Shown: positions 8,840 through 17,937 of the stretch, piece after piece
How positions within the stretch are numbered: the stretch's first letter is position 1
Layout: the number at the start of each line of letters is the position of its first letter
Source: Yaniella halotolerans DSM 15476
GTDB lineage: Bacteria > Actinomycetota > Actinomycetes > Actinomycetales > Micrococcaceae
Assembly: GCF_000420805.1 (NCBI RefSeq)
Contig: NZ_ATVQ01000005.1
Location: forward strand, 54,234 to 118,233
Direction: 5' to 3'
DNA: 64,000 nt
Notes under the pieces: generated by a model
The model's input: only the letters and a program-made list of their open reading frames with translations
What the model was told of the DNA's origin: nothing
The model's database searches: none
Position numbers and translations under genes: made by a program

Positions 8840-11304
8840 TGGCGCATCAGGGCTGGCAACGGCAATATCTTGCTGCACTTTTAGCCTCCAAACAACATAC
8901 GGTCCGGGGCTTTGAAACTGTAGACTTTTTTATATCCATTGCCTCAGAAGATCGAAATGGTGTTCAAGAGTTACTGTTGCATCGTCTTATTCCCCGAATC
9001 CAGACGATCTCGGCAGCCCTAGCGTTAATAGACTCCTTACGTGCTACCGGATGGGACAGTTATGCGCCACGTATCTTGGCGAGAATTTCAGATACAGAAG
9101 CTGTCACTAGAGAACAACCAGAACTGGCTGAGTATTTTCAAAAGCTGCGGGAAAGCCGTGGATACACTACCTACTCTATTAAAGACTGGCGTTTACTGAG
9201 TGACGACACTAATGTGAAATTTTCTGGCGCTCCTGTGTGGGCCGATAACACCACATCGATTTCCGAGGTACTTCCCGGATTCGATGAGCAGAGCTTAGGG
9301 GTCGATGAAGTCGACAGTATTCTGCAGCATCTTTTTGAAGCGGATATTCGTCTCTTCCAATTGGGCATCATAATATTCTCAGGTGCCCAGCATGAGTGGG
9401 CAGCTGTCCTACATAACGTTACTTATGTCCCATACTTGGAAATAGATACCGCGCCCAAGCCAGAAGTCGATGAACTTATCGAGCACAGCCCTGCCACTCT
9501 ATGGGCGCCACATTGGCAGATTCGTATTGCGCCAGATAGGCTTCAGCATTGGCGAACATATGAAGCGCATATGGCGCAAGATCTTCAGGGATTAGGAACA
9601 GCAACGATCCATGATCAGGTCAGCATACTGCTGGCTCTTTCAGGAATACTCAGAGAGGGTATCAGTTTATCCCCTATCGACGCAGGACTGGTCGAAGCAC
9701 AATTCTCGTCGCATCCTATTTGGGGATTTCGTAACCGTGAGTTCTCGGCTGCAAGAACGTCCTTCCAAGCAGACGACGTCCGCGCAGTGGCACTCGGGTT
9801 TCTCGAACAATTGCCGGATACGAAAAGGGTGGCTGAGTTCCGTTCAAGATTAGCCATGCATCTTGTCGCACAGGCATGGTCGAGCCGTAAGAGTGCATCT
9901 GCATTGACTGCGGATAACGGGTTCTATAAACACGTTATCCGAGTAGCCCAACTGTTTGATCAGAACCGATTCAAAGACGCGAAGATTTACATTAGTGAAT
10001 GCACATACGGATCGGAACCAATATTCCAACACTTTTATCGAGAAGCAAGCGCCGCGTTAGAGCTCTTCGATATTCTAGATCATCTGCCGAAAAGCGATAG
10101 TCCGACGACAGGGGCTCATCCCGGAAAGATTCTCTGTGTGACCCACGCTTCCGTACCGGACCAGACTGGCGGGTATGCAATTCGAGCGCACGGGATTCTG
10201 CAGTCATTGAAGAGCCATGATGTAGATATCACAGCAGTTACCAGACCAGGGTTCCCCTACGGTTCACGAACAGAATCATCTTCCGTCGTCGTCGATGGCG
10301 TTGAATACCATCGTTTGCCGTCGACGGGCGTGACCCGGAGCCATGGTGAAATTCAGCACATGCTCTCCTTTGTCGAAACCTTCAAAAGTTTTTTTGAAGA
10401 GCATGGGATTGGTACGGTTCATACCCGTTCTACTTTTCTTATTGCCCTGCCGGCCTTGATCGCTGCTCGACAGCTCGGTCTCAAAGTTCTCTACGAAGTC
10501 AGTGGACTTTGGGAGCTCGTATACCGAGATCGCGAAGAGGAAGCGCATCTGTTGAAACGGTCTCCCTTCGCTGAACTAGCCGAAACAATCACTATGACGC
10601 AGGCTGATCAGCTCGTGGTGATGAATGATGCAGTCCGACAGATCGCTATTGACCGCGGTGTCTCAGCCGAAAGAATCCACATAGCTCATAATGCGGTTGA
10701 CGTAGAGAACTTCCAACCCTTGGTACCCGCTAGGAATGAGACGTTTACCATCGGATATGTAGGGAGCTTTGCCGATTATGAAGGGCTCGACGACATTGTA
10801 GACGTGGTCCACGAACTCCGGTCGCAAGGCGTGCAAGTTCATGTGACTATGGTGGGGGATGGGCTTCGGTTCGACCACATTCGTTTACGAGTGATTAATG
10901 AGGGTCTGGAAAGTAACTTCACATTGACTGGTCGTGTGCCCCATGAAGAGGTCGTGCTGTACTACCAAGGCATGGATGTACTTGTGTATCCACGATTGTC
11001 TACAGGAGCGACAGAGACCATCACACCGCTTAAACCTTTCGAAGCGTTGGCATTGGCGAAACCGATCATTGTTAGTGACGTTAAACCGTTGAAGGAAATT
11101 GTCGGTGACAACGAGCGTGGTCTATTTTTTAAAAGCGGCAGTGTCACTGATTTCGCATGCATAATTCGCGAGTGCATGGATAACAAAGAACGTACAACGA
11201 AGTTGGGCAGAGCTGGGCGGCGATGGGTGGTTGAAAATCGCAACTGGGAAAAGGTAGTTGAAGTATTCCGTCATTCCTATGGAAGCTTTACTCCACTGGA
11301 TTAG
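8836..11304 (+). CDS. Large glycosyltransferase with C-terminal GT4 module
   Basis: The C-terminal half (from about residue 427 of 822) is a full GT4 domain: KILCVTHASVPDQTGGYAIR, VLYEVSGLWELVYRDREEE, HIAHNAVDVENF, FTIGYVGSFADYEGLDD, VTMVGDGLRFD and TETITPLKPFEALALAKPII. This module closely parallels the second module of the protein at 1418-4345 (shared GYA-R-H, AVTR-G-P, YHRLPS-like and TPxK-x-EA elements). The first 420 residues match no family I recognise and contain no clear motif. The start is GTG 8836 or ATG 8839, both overlapping the previous stop. No gene follows directly; the IS-interrupted gene begins 149 bases later. Confidence 0.8.
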   Translation: MMAHQGWQRQYLAALLASKQHTVRGFETVDFFISIASEDRNGVQELLLHRLIPRIQTISAALALIDSLRATGWDSYAPRILARISDTEAVTREQPELAEYFQKLRESRGYTTYSIKDWRLLSDDTNVKFSGAPVWADNTTSISEVLPGFDEQSLGVDEVDSILQHLFEADIRLFQLGIIIFSGAQHEWAAVLHNVTYVPYLEIDTAPKPEVDELIEHSPATLWAPHWQIRIAPDRLQHWRTYEAHMAQDLQGLGTATIHDQVSILLALSGILREGISLSPIDAGLVEAQFSSHPIWGFRNREFSAARTSFQADDVRAVALGFLEQLPDTKRVAEFRSRLAMHLVAQAWSSRKSASALTADNGFYKHVIRVAQLFDQNRFKDAKIYISECTYGSEPIFQHFYREASAALELFDILDHLPKSDSPTTGAHPGKILCVTHASVPDQTGGYAIRAHGILQSLKSHDVDITAVTRPGFPYGSRTESSSVVVDGVEYHRLPSTGVTRSHGEIQHMLSFVETFKSFFEEHGIGTVHTRSTFLIALPALIAARQLGLKVLYEVSGLWELVYRDREEEAHLLKRSPFAELAETITMTQADQLVVMNDAVRQIAIDRGVSAERIHIAHNAVDVENFQPLVPARNETFTIGYVGSFADYEGLDDIVDVVHELRSQGVQVHVTMVGDGLRFDHIRLRVINEGLESNFTLTGRVPHEEVVLYYQGMDVLVYPRLSTGATETITPLKPFEALALAKPIIVSDVKPLKEIVGDNERGLFFKSGSVTDFACIIRECMDNKERTTKLGRAGRRWVVENRNWEKVVEVFRHSYGSFTPLD

Positions 11305-11423
11305 TCTTCGACCGTAGCGGTCTAACGGTCTAGCGGATCCGTGCAAACGATCTCTTATGGTTGAACCCAGGTCCAGGAGATCGGCATCGCGCCCAGGGAA
11401 CTTTTCAATTCTATTTAGCATTT

Positions 11424-11447
11424 TCACGGTTTGTACTTGTACCGTGA
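11424..11447. promoter_or_regulatory. 24-bp dyad just upstream of the interrupted gene
   Basis: TCACGGT (11424-11430) and ACCGTGA (11441-11447) form a perfect 7-bp inverted repeat around a 10-base centre. It ends six bases before ATG 11454, where a ribosome site would be expected; no good Shine-Dalgarno is seen otherwise. It could be a repressor operator or an RNA hairpin covering the start. A chance dyad cannot be excluded. Confidence 0.35.
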
Positions 11448-11453
11448 TTCAAT

Positions 11454-11663
11454 ATGTCGTCCGAAACAGAAGTTACACCCTTTCCGCGAGGCTTCATTTT
11501 CGCCACCTACCCACTATCCCCGCCGCCAACATATGTGGAAGGCCCAGTTCTTGAGAATTTTTACCTACACCCTTGGACTAATGTGGATGGCACTAGCGAT
11601 GAGGGTATTTTTGTCGTTACCATCGGGCATTTGGTACCGACGAATAGCGAGTTGCTAGGTCGG
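11454..11663 (+). pseudogene. Asparagine-synthase-like gene, 5' fragment (interrupted by IS21 element)
   Basis: Seventy in-frame codons run from ATG 11454 to CGG 11661-11663. The next codon, TGA, is the first three bases of the insertion element. The product (FIFATYPLSPPPTYVEGPVL, then ENFYLHPWTNV and GIFVVTIGHLVPTNSELLGR) resembles the N-terminal region of asparagine-synthase-related proteins. Joining base 11663 directly to 14254 removes the IS and one target copy and gives an uninterrupted frame of about 473 codons with the 3' fragment. There is no cysteine at position 2, so classical glutaminase activity is unlikely in the intact ancestor. Confidence 0.75.
11659..11663. repeat. Target-site duplication, left copy (GTCGG)
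   Basis: GTCGG abuts the left IS end at 11664, and an identical GTCGG follows the right end at 14249-14253. A 5-bp duplication is within the range known for IS21-family elements. The duplicates are intact. Confidence 0.85.
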
Positions 11664-11681
11664 TGAATATTCGCAGTTTTT

Positions 11682-11771
11682 AGAGCCGGTGATGGTGCCG
11701 TTGAGAGCCACCGGATTGTGAGGGCGTTGGGGTTGTTCAGAGCCGTCAATGGTGTCTTTGAGAGCCACTGG
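11682..11771. repeat. Left-end multiple repeats of the IS21-family element
   Basis: Two related blocks, AGAGCCGGTGATGGTGCCG followed by TTGAGAGCCACCGG (from 11682) and AGAGCCGTCAATGGTGTC followed by TTTGAGAGCCACTGG (from 11739). Their complements recur at 14154-14216. These are likely transposase-binding sites. Confidence 0.75.
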
Positions 11772-11826
11772 GGTTTATGCTCCTTCCGTCATGTGCCAAA
11801 CCCACATGGCGGAAGGAGTATCTCAA

Positions 11827-13389
11827 ATGGTACGCAAAATACAAGCGAAGTTGGTCCTAGAACTTCGCGCGCAAGGGCTCTCAGCGCGTGCGATTGCTGC
11901 CGCCCATGGCATTTCGCGCAATAGCATCGCGGAAGTCTTCGATGCAGTCGATCGGGCTTACCTGGATTGGGACCGGATCGCTGATTTATCTGAAGATGAG
12001 GTCTATCACCTGGTGTTTCCGGGGCGGGGCGAGCATATCAGTGTTTATGCTCAACCTGATTGGCATGCGGTGCATAAAGAGCTGGCCCGGGTCGGGGTAA
12101 CCCTGAAACTGCTGCATAACGAATACGTCGATGACCACGCGGCAACGGGCCAACCGGTGATGGGTTATGACCGGTTCTGCCGGGTCTATCAGAAATACGT
12201 GCTGCAAGCCGGGATCACTTCCCGGGTCGGGCATAAGGCCGGTCAGACCGTTGAAGTCGACTGGTCTGGTCCCACAATGCAACTGGTTGACCCGGTCACA
12301 GCCAAGCGGCAGAAGGTGTATTTATTCGTTGGGTGTTTACCATTTTCACGATATGGGTTTGTCGAACCCACGTTGGATATGCAGCAGAACACCTGGCTTG
12401 GCGCCCATGTGGCCATGTTCGAATTCTTTGACGGCTCCGTGCCCCGGATCGTCTGCGATAACCTCAAAACCGGAGTGACGCAGCGTCCACGGGAAGGCGA
12501 GGTTGTCCTCAACGCCGCGTATCGTGAGCTAGCAGGGCATTATGGGGCAGCAGTGCTTCCTGCCAGAATCCGGGCGCCAAAGGACAAATCGAGCGTGGAG
12601 AACACGGTATGGCATGTCGCGACTGAGGTCATTGCCCCGTTGCGCAATCAGACATTTCATTCCTTGGGAGATCTGCGGCAAGCTATCCATGAGCGACTGG
12701 CCGAATACAACCAGGAGCCGTTCCAGAAGCGTGCGGGCTCACGGTCAAGTGTGTTTGCGGCTGAGGAATGCCCAACCTTACGACCACTGCCGGCTGTCGC
12801 CTACGAGATCAGCGAGTGGGTGTATGGGCGTCGGGTAGCGCGCAATGGTCACATCACCTGGGCTAAAAACTATTACTCGGTGCCCTATACCCAGGTCGGC
12901 GAAAAAGTCGATCTGCGCATTACCGCCACCGTGGTCGAGATCTATCGTGGCAGCCAGCGGGTGGGATCGCACCTGCGATTACCAGCAGAGGTAGTGCATC
13001 AATATGCCACGCATGAGTCAGATCTGCCACCAGGGCCGGGCTATCAGCGTTGGGATCAGGACCGGATTCGAGCATGGGCGGCCAGGGTCGGACCCAACGC
13101 TGAGACCGTGATTGATCGGATCTTTGCCAGCGTGGCTGTGATTGAACAAGGCTTTGATCCAGCACTTGCGGTGTTGCGGTTAGCCAGACGCTTCTCGCAC
13201 CAACGCCTCGATGCTGCCTGCGCGATAGCACTGGCCAGCCGGGTCCCATCACCACGGTATGCGCATCTGCGTCCCATCCTGGACTCTGGCCAAGACAAAA
13301 CCGGAGAAATCACCAACCATTACCACGATGCCATCGACACCGCCGGATACGTACGTGGTGGCGACTACTACGCAGGAGAATCCAAATGA
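11827..13389 (+). CDS. istA: IS21-family transposase IstA
   Basis: The 520-residue transposase has an N-terminal helix-turn-helix (LRAQGLSARAIAAAHGISRN) and an rve/DDE catalytic domain. The likely acidic triad is Asp145 in VEVDWSG, the aspartate in IVCDNLKTGV and the glutamate in KSSVENTVWHV. A C-terminal Mu-type domain follows (HITWAKNYYSVP). The start at ATG 11827 is chosen because GGAAGGAG lies eight bases upstream; an in-frame GTG/ATG extension to 11749 would read through the terminal repeats. It overlaps istB by 4 bases (ATGA). It catalyses strand transfer together with IstB. Confidence 0.93.
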   Translation: MVRKIQAKLVLELRAQGLSARAIAAAHGISRNSIAEVFDAVDRAYLDWDRIADLSEDEVYHLVFPGRGEHISVYAQPDWHAVHKELARVGVTLKLLHNEYVDDHAATGQPVMGYDRFCRVYQKYVLQAGITSRVGHKAGQTVEVDWSGPTMQLVDPVTAKRQKVYLFVGCLPFSRYGFVEPTLDMQQNTWLGAHVAMFEFFDGSVPRIVCDNLKTGVTQRPREGEVVLNAAYRELAGHYGAAVLPARIRAPKDKSSVENTVWHVATEVIAPLRNQTFHSLGDLRQAIHERLAEYNQEPFQKRAGSRSSVFAAEECPTLRPLPAVAYEISEWVYGRRVARNGHITWAKNYYSVPYTQVGEKVDLRITATVVEIYRGSQRVGSHLRLPAEVVHQYATHESDLPPGPGYQRWDQDRIRAWAARVGPNAETVIDRIFASVAVIEQGFDPALAVLRLARRFSHQRLDAACAIALASRVPSPRYAHLRPILDSGQDKTGEITNHYHDAIDTAGYVRGGDYYAGESK

Positions 13390-14135
13390 GCCAACTCGAT
13401 ACCGAAACCCGCCGCAAACTGCGTGAGATGGCCGCCGGCCCGCTGCTGGATGCCCTGTTGGCACAAGACGACACGATGACCATGAGCATGTCGTTTGAAC
13501 AACGCGTGGGCCTGGCCGTAGATGAAGCCCACAGCGCTTTCACACATGCCAAAGTCCAAGGACTCATCAGCAGAGCCCAACTGCGCTACCCCAACGCCGA
13601 TCTACGGCGTGTTGACCTGTTAGAAGAGCGCGGCCTCAACCAGCAGGTACTGGCTCAACTGGCGACCTGTTCGTTTATCGACCGGCGTCAAAACGTGGTC
13701 TTTCAAGGCTTTAGCGGTTCTGGTAAATCCTACCTCGGTTCCGCACTGGCTAAACAGGCCTGCACCATGCGCATCCGGGCCCATTACATCAGGATGCCAG
13801 ATCTGCAGGAAGCCTGGATCCAAGCAGCTGATAAGCCCCACGGCCAAGCAAAATTACTCAAAAAATATGCCAGCTTCACGATGCTGGTCATTGATGAATG
13901 GCTCCTGGATATTCCCGATGAAGCCATGCGCAGCATGCTCTTGGAACTGCTGGAACGCCGCTATGACAACACCTCGACCGTGTTCTGCACCCAATACGCT
14001 CGAAAGGACTGGCACCAACGCCTCGGATCAGGAGTACACGCGGATGCCATCATGGATCGGATCGTGCACAACACGATATGGGTCGAAACCGGAAGTTACA
14101 ATATGCGTGAGCACATAGCCATGACTAATCACTAA
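13386..14135 (+). CDS. istB: IS21-family helper ATPase IstB
   Basis: The 249-residue AAA+ protein is DnaC/IstB-like. Walker A is GFSGSGKS (about 107-114), Walker B is MLVIDEWLL, and the arginine-finger region includes DAIMDRIVHN. IstB binds DNA as an ATP-dependent oligomer and guides IstA to its target. Length is normal for the family (about 250). The start overlaps the istA stop as ATGA, so translation is coupled. The gene appears intact. Confidence 0.93.
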   Translation: MSQLDTETRRKLREMAAGPLLDALLAQDDTMTMSMSFEQRVGLAVDEAHSAFTHAKVQGLISRAQLRYPNADLRRVDLLEERGLNQQVLAQLATCSFIDRRQNVVFQGFSGSGKSYLGSALAKQACTMRIRAHYIRMPDLQEAWIQAADKPHGQAKLLKKYASFTMLVIDEWLLDIPDEAMRSMLLELLERRYDNTSTVFCTQYARKDWHQRLGSGVHADAIMDRIVHNTIWVETGSYNMREHIAMTNH

Positions 14136-14153
14136 CAATCAACCGGTGAGAGC

Positions 14154-14216
14154 CAGTGGCTCCCAACAACACCATCACTGGCTCTCATCGGCACCATCAC
14201 CGGCTCTCCTTGGCAC
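14154..14216. repeat. Right-end multiple repeats of the IS21-family element
   Basis: Inverted copies of the left-end blocks: CAGTGGCTCCC...CATCACTGGCTCT and CATCGGCACCATCACCGGCTCT. They mark the right transposase-binding end. Confidence 0.75.
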
Positions 14217-14248
14217 CAACAGGTGGCTCTAAACACCCCGGATATTCA

Positions 14249-14253
14249 GTCGG
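14249..14253. repeat. Target-site duplication, right copy (GTCGG)
   Basis: Second GTCGG, directly after the right IS terminus ATATTCA; it matches 11659-11663. The two copies define the insertion point. Confidence 0.85.
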
Positions 14254-15465
14254 CCTGTTGATCGATTGCTTGTAGCACTGTGCAAAAGTCGGGTTGCTTT
14301 TTTTGAGGCGCTCAGTGACTACGGCGGAAGGCATGCTGTTATTTTCGGCAACACGGGTGATTACAACGTGGTGAATGATGCTTCCGCCATGCAAACAGTT
14401 TTTTACTCATCAGGCGGGGGAGTTATAAGCTCCCATCCTCTTCTCGTGGAGAGAGCGCTGGGAGGTGAAGTTAGAAAAAATGATCTGCCTTTTCGCTATG
14501 GCTATCCGGGTAACCGGACGCCATACTCTCGTACCAAAATACTTACTGCTAATACCTACTATTCGATTAATCAGAATTGTGTAAAGCGATTTTGGCCGAC
14601 GGCGCCGCTGGCTTTGAAAACAGTCGATGAAGCAGCAGTTAAATTGCTTCGAGATTCTACTTTCGCCCTTCAACAGATGGCTGAGGGACGTACCGTACAC
14701 CTCACCCTGACTGCCGGGTTGGACTCACGTACTTTACTAGCGATTGCGCTAAATTCTGACATAAAGTTTAGTTGCTACACATATGGGGATGGTTCTGACA
14801 CTAAAATTGATCGGCAAGTAGCTTCCCACCTGGCTGATAAATATGATATTCGACATACTGTCGTTGCCGATCGGGCGAACAGTTCGATACTAGATGAGCG
14901 AATCAACGAGGCACATTATTCACTTCACCATAGTCGTTGGGTCGGAGCATTAAGTAATCATTTTAACGATCCTGAAGCCATTTCAGTGCTTGGTAATCTT
15001 CTGGAGATAGGCCGTTTGAATCATGGCCCGTCTCGGACGAAGGGTAAACCTCCGCCAACCACGGCTTTTGCCATGTCCCATAACCAATATGTCCTAATGG
15101 GTAAAGCTGTAAAGGATGCGATCGAAGACTCTGGCTACGATAAATTCTGCGCAATTTCGGAGGCTTGCTTTCGAAGCTTCATTGACGAAACTCAATTCAA
15201 CTCAGGTGGGTACCCCCTAGATGCATTTGACCAATTTTATTGGGAGCATCGGATGTCTACCTGGCAGGGTTACTCCATGGGGGAGCGCGATTTTTATTCT
15301 GTACCCTTTATTCCCTTCAACTCCCGGTCAATATTCGAGGCGATGTTAGGGGTTCCGAGTAAACCTCGCCATAGCGACGCTATCGCATACAGAACTATTG
15401 AACTTGTTAATCCGTCGTTGCTCGACATCCCGATTAATCCTAAAGCATGGCCTCTCCGGAAATGA
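14254..15465 (+). pseudogene. Asparagine-synthase-like gene, 3' fragment (interrupted by IS21 element)
   Basis: This 403-codon remainder of the gene begun at 11454 continues in the same frame once the IS is removed: after LLGR comes PVDRLLVALCKSRVAFFEAL. It ends at TGA 15463-15465. The remaining N-terminal domain part (HAVIFGNTGDYNVVNDAS) resembles the Ntn-type domain of asparagine synthetases. The ATP-pyrophosphatase loop is LTLTAGLDSRTLLAIAL, a variant of the usual SGGLDS. The family uses ATP to adenylate a carboxylate and form an amide or related bond. In a uronic-acid polymer locus a sugar-carboxylate amidating role is possible (compare WbpS of Pseudomonas O-antigen loci), but this is inference. 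An internal start could in principle make a truncated protein, though it would lack the first 70 residues. Confidence 0.75.
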
Positions 15466-15614
15466 GTGGAGGGAATAAGACGGATCAAAATGCTCTACTC
15501 GATCTGCGGATACTTTCCTGGCTGCAAACTTCTCTTGCTTGGTAAGAAAACACACTCCCGCCTAAAGGGTAGCGCTGAGAGAAGTCAAGGTCTCGATTAA
15601 TCAGCCGATATGGG

Positions 15615-17777
15615 TCAGGGCTGAGAAATCTTCTTGACAAGATCTAGCGGGGCAAGAAAAAAGTCTAGGACTTTATTTTCATCCATAAAGTTCAAAAAAT
15701 TCGTGCTATAGGATCGAGCAAAATCGGCCGAAAGGTGATGATGATCGAACCTAGTGATGAGGTTGCCTACCATGCTGTAGCAGCGTTTGTCATCGCAAAT
15801 CCCAGGTACTGGATCATAGAAATTGATTGATGAGGTGCCGGACTCAGCTGCCGAAGTGAGAATCGTTCCCCGCCCGCCAACGACTTCTTCGGACGGCGTC
15901 GAACACGCGTCAGCTATGTTCTCGGGGCTGGATTCGATACAGGTAGGACCATTGAGTTTTTCGAAGTGTGGTACTTCACCAATGACTACAACTTCTTTGC
16001 CTGCATCGTTCCATTCTTGCCACATATCAGTGAGGGCATCCACCGCTAGTTGTTCAGAAGTGTTTCCGGACTCATCATAGAATTCTCGGTCAGTCGGCGA
16101 AGCGGCGGTAACGACCGCTTCGATATTGTCGTTAGTTTGGAATTCTTCAGATGCTTCTAGAATAAATTCTTCACAAGCTTGAGACGCCTCTTTCCCCGCT
16201 TGATCGGCATCAGGTTCCGCACTTGATAAGGGAACGGGAGTGCATCCGCTTTTTGTGTAGCCTTGAATGTTCCAGTTGTTTGCTTGTCCCACTTCGTCAA
16301 ACATCGGCAGCCAAGCACGTGCATGCGAGTCTCCGAAAACGGCAATGGTCAAGTCTGCAGATTCTTCAGGCGCTCCAAGACTGCAAGCCGCCCCGTCGAG
16401 ATCAGTGGTTCCGTCGGGCACGATACATTCTGTATGAGCAGGCTCTTCTAGTTCTTTTTGGACTTGTGTTGGTGGTATTTTGGGTTTGCCTTCGAGTCCT
16501 TTGTCTTCGCAGTTGTTGAGTAGGGCGTTGGCGCCGGTGCATTCTTCGATGGCGACTTCTTGGTTGGTGTCTGGTGCGAGGATTTGTGGGATGAAGAAGG
16601 TCAGTGCTGCGATGATGGCCATGTTGGAGGCCATGAGTGTGAAGGCACGTTTTGGTACTTTGAAGGGTTTGGCGTGGCGTAGGGGGTCTTCGATGAGTCG
16701 TTGTGATGCTGCTGAGAGGAGGAAGGTCAGCGCGATGAGCCCGAATTTGTAGGGCCAGGTGAAGGGGTCGAGTTGGTAGGTGGCGACGATGATCAGAGGC
16801 CAGTGCCAGAGGTAGATGGCGTAGGACCAGTCGCCCATGCGTAGTGATGGTTTCAGTGAGGCCCACCAGTAGATGCCGGTGATGGGTTGTGTTGAGCCGT
16901 AGCGGAGGAACAGTGCTGCACCAATGACTGGTAGCAGGGCGGTGTAGCCGGGGAAGGCGGTGTTGCCGTCATAGGCTAGGGCGGCGATGACGATGGCGAT
17001 GACGCCGGCCCAGCCCAGGAGGTTTTGGAGTTGGTGGGGCATTTTAGTTGCGGCGGGCAGCATGGCTAAGAGGCCACCGATGGAGAATTCCCAGAAGCGT
17101 GTGGGGGTAACGAAGTAGGCTTGGGCGGCGTTGTAGTTGGTGTAGAGCACCGAGAAAATGAAGGTGGCTACGGTGATGCCGATCAGTGCCCAGATGAAGA
17201 TCTTTTGAGTGTCGATGCCCGAGCCGGGTTTGTTTTTACGTAGGAATTTAGTCAGTAGGTAGGTGCCCAAGAGCAGCAGCGGCAGTACGAGGTAGAACTG
17301 TTCTTCAATGGAGAGGGACCAGTAGTGCTGGACCAGTGAGGGCTCGTTTTCGGCGGCCATGTAATCGACTGAGTCGGCGGCTAGTACCCAGTTTTCAACG
17401 TAGAACAGGGAGCCTAGGATTTGTCTGACGTTCATGCCCCATACCGTTTGGGGCACGAAGAACAGCATGGCGATGACGCTGACAATCAGCACGGTGAAGG
17501 CTAGGGGGAGTAGGCGCATGACGCGTCGGGCCCAGAATTTACCGAGCGCGATTGTTCCGGTAGATGACAGTTCTCTGTAGAGATGCCCGGTAATCAGGAA
17601 GCCGGAGACTACGAAGAAGACGTCGACGCCCACAAACCCGCCACTGACGTGGTTGGGCCATAGATGGAACAACAGGACAAGGCCGACTGCTAGGGCGCGC
17701 AGTCCTTGGAGCTCTGGTCGAAACGAGCTGCGAGACGGCGCGGAGGTCTCCCTAGCTGTAACTGTTTGTGTGGGCAT
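15615..17777 (-). CDS. Acyltransferase-3 family membrane protein with C-terminal SGNH domain
   Basis: The 720-residue protein has the OafA/YrhL architecture. About residues 15-400 form some ten membrane helices with the family motifs ELQGLRALAVGLVLLFHLWP, GGFVGVDVFFVVSGFLITGH and FWARRVMRLLP. The outer SGNH domain follows a charged linker: TIAVFGDSHARAWLPMF holds the catalytic serine, and the late DHHHLSADFARSY holds the Asp/His pair. Such proteins move acetyl or other acyl groups across the membrane onto surface glycans. It lies downstream of the ABC exporter genes on the same strand, with 160 bases between. The C-rich third codon positions of the membrane half change to a more AT-rich pattern near 16460, suggesting a mosaic gene. 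Confidence 0.9.
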   Translation of the reverse strand: MPTQTVTARETSAPSRSSFRPELQGLRALAVGLVLLFHLWPNHVSGGFVGVDVFFVVSGFLITGHLYRELSSTGTIALGKFWARRVMRLLPLAFTVLIVSVIAMLFFVPQTVWGMNVRQILGSLFYVENWVLAADSVDYMAAENEPSLVQHYWSLSIEEQFYLVLPLLLLGTYLLTKFLRKNKPGSGIDTQKIFIWALIGITVATFIFSVLYTNYNAAQAYFVTPTRFWEFSIGGLLAMLPAATKMPHQLQNLLGWAGVIAIVIAALAYDGNTAFPGYTALLPVIGAALFLRYGSTQPITGIYWWASLKPSLRMGDWSYAIYLWHWPLIIVATYQLDPFTWPYKFGLIALTFLLSAASQRLIEDPLRHAKPFKVPKRAFTLMASNMAIIAALTFFIPQILAPDTNQEVAIEECTGANALLNNCEDKGLEGKPKIPPTQVQKELEEPAHTECIVPDGTTDLDGAACSLGAPEESADLTIAVFGDSHARAWLPMFDEVGQANNWNIQGYTKSGCTPVPLSSAEPDADQAGKEASQACEEFILEASEEFQTNDNIEAVVTAASPTDREFYDESGNTSEQLAVDALTDMWQEWNDAGKEVVVIGEVPHFEKLNGPTCIESSPENIADACSTPSEEVVGGRGTILTSAAESGTSSINFYDPVPGICDDKRCYSMVGNLITRFDHHHLSADFARSYSTNFLNFMDENKVLDFFLAPLDLVKKISQP

Positions 17778-17937
17778 TCTTTGAATGTAGCCTTTGTTCT
17801 TTTATACGGTCAAACAGACTAGCTTATTTACCAGCGACTTCACAGAAACCACAAAGAAAGTGGTGTGGCAAGGGAACTTGGCTGTACGTGACCTGATAAT
17901 TAATGTAGAAGGTTTCTTGGACTTTGGACTTTGGATT

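Larger units (their letters stand above)
11664..14248 (+). mobile_element. IS21-family insertion sequence, complete, 2585 bp
   Basis: The element has both family genes (istA, istB) overlapping by 4 bases. Its ends are inverted: TGAATATTCG at 11664 on the left, and TGAATATCCG read inward on the opposite strand from 14248 on the right. Inside each end lie repeated blocks of the form AGAGCCGGTGATGGTGCCG (11682, 11739; complement copies around 14154-14216), the multiple terminal repeats typical of IS21. A 5-bp direct repeat flanks it. Both genes are open, so the element looks capable of movement. Confidence 0.93.

Noticed and set aside
16402..16866. 154-codon minus-strand frame rich in His, Arg and Thr
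   Set aside because: A shifted frame within the acyltransferase gene; its odd composition reflects C-rich third positions in the true frame, which is used as evidence for the mosaic finding.
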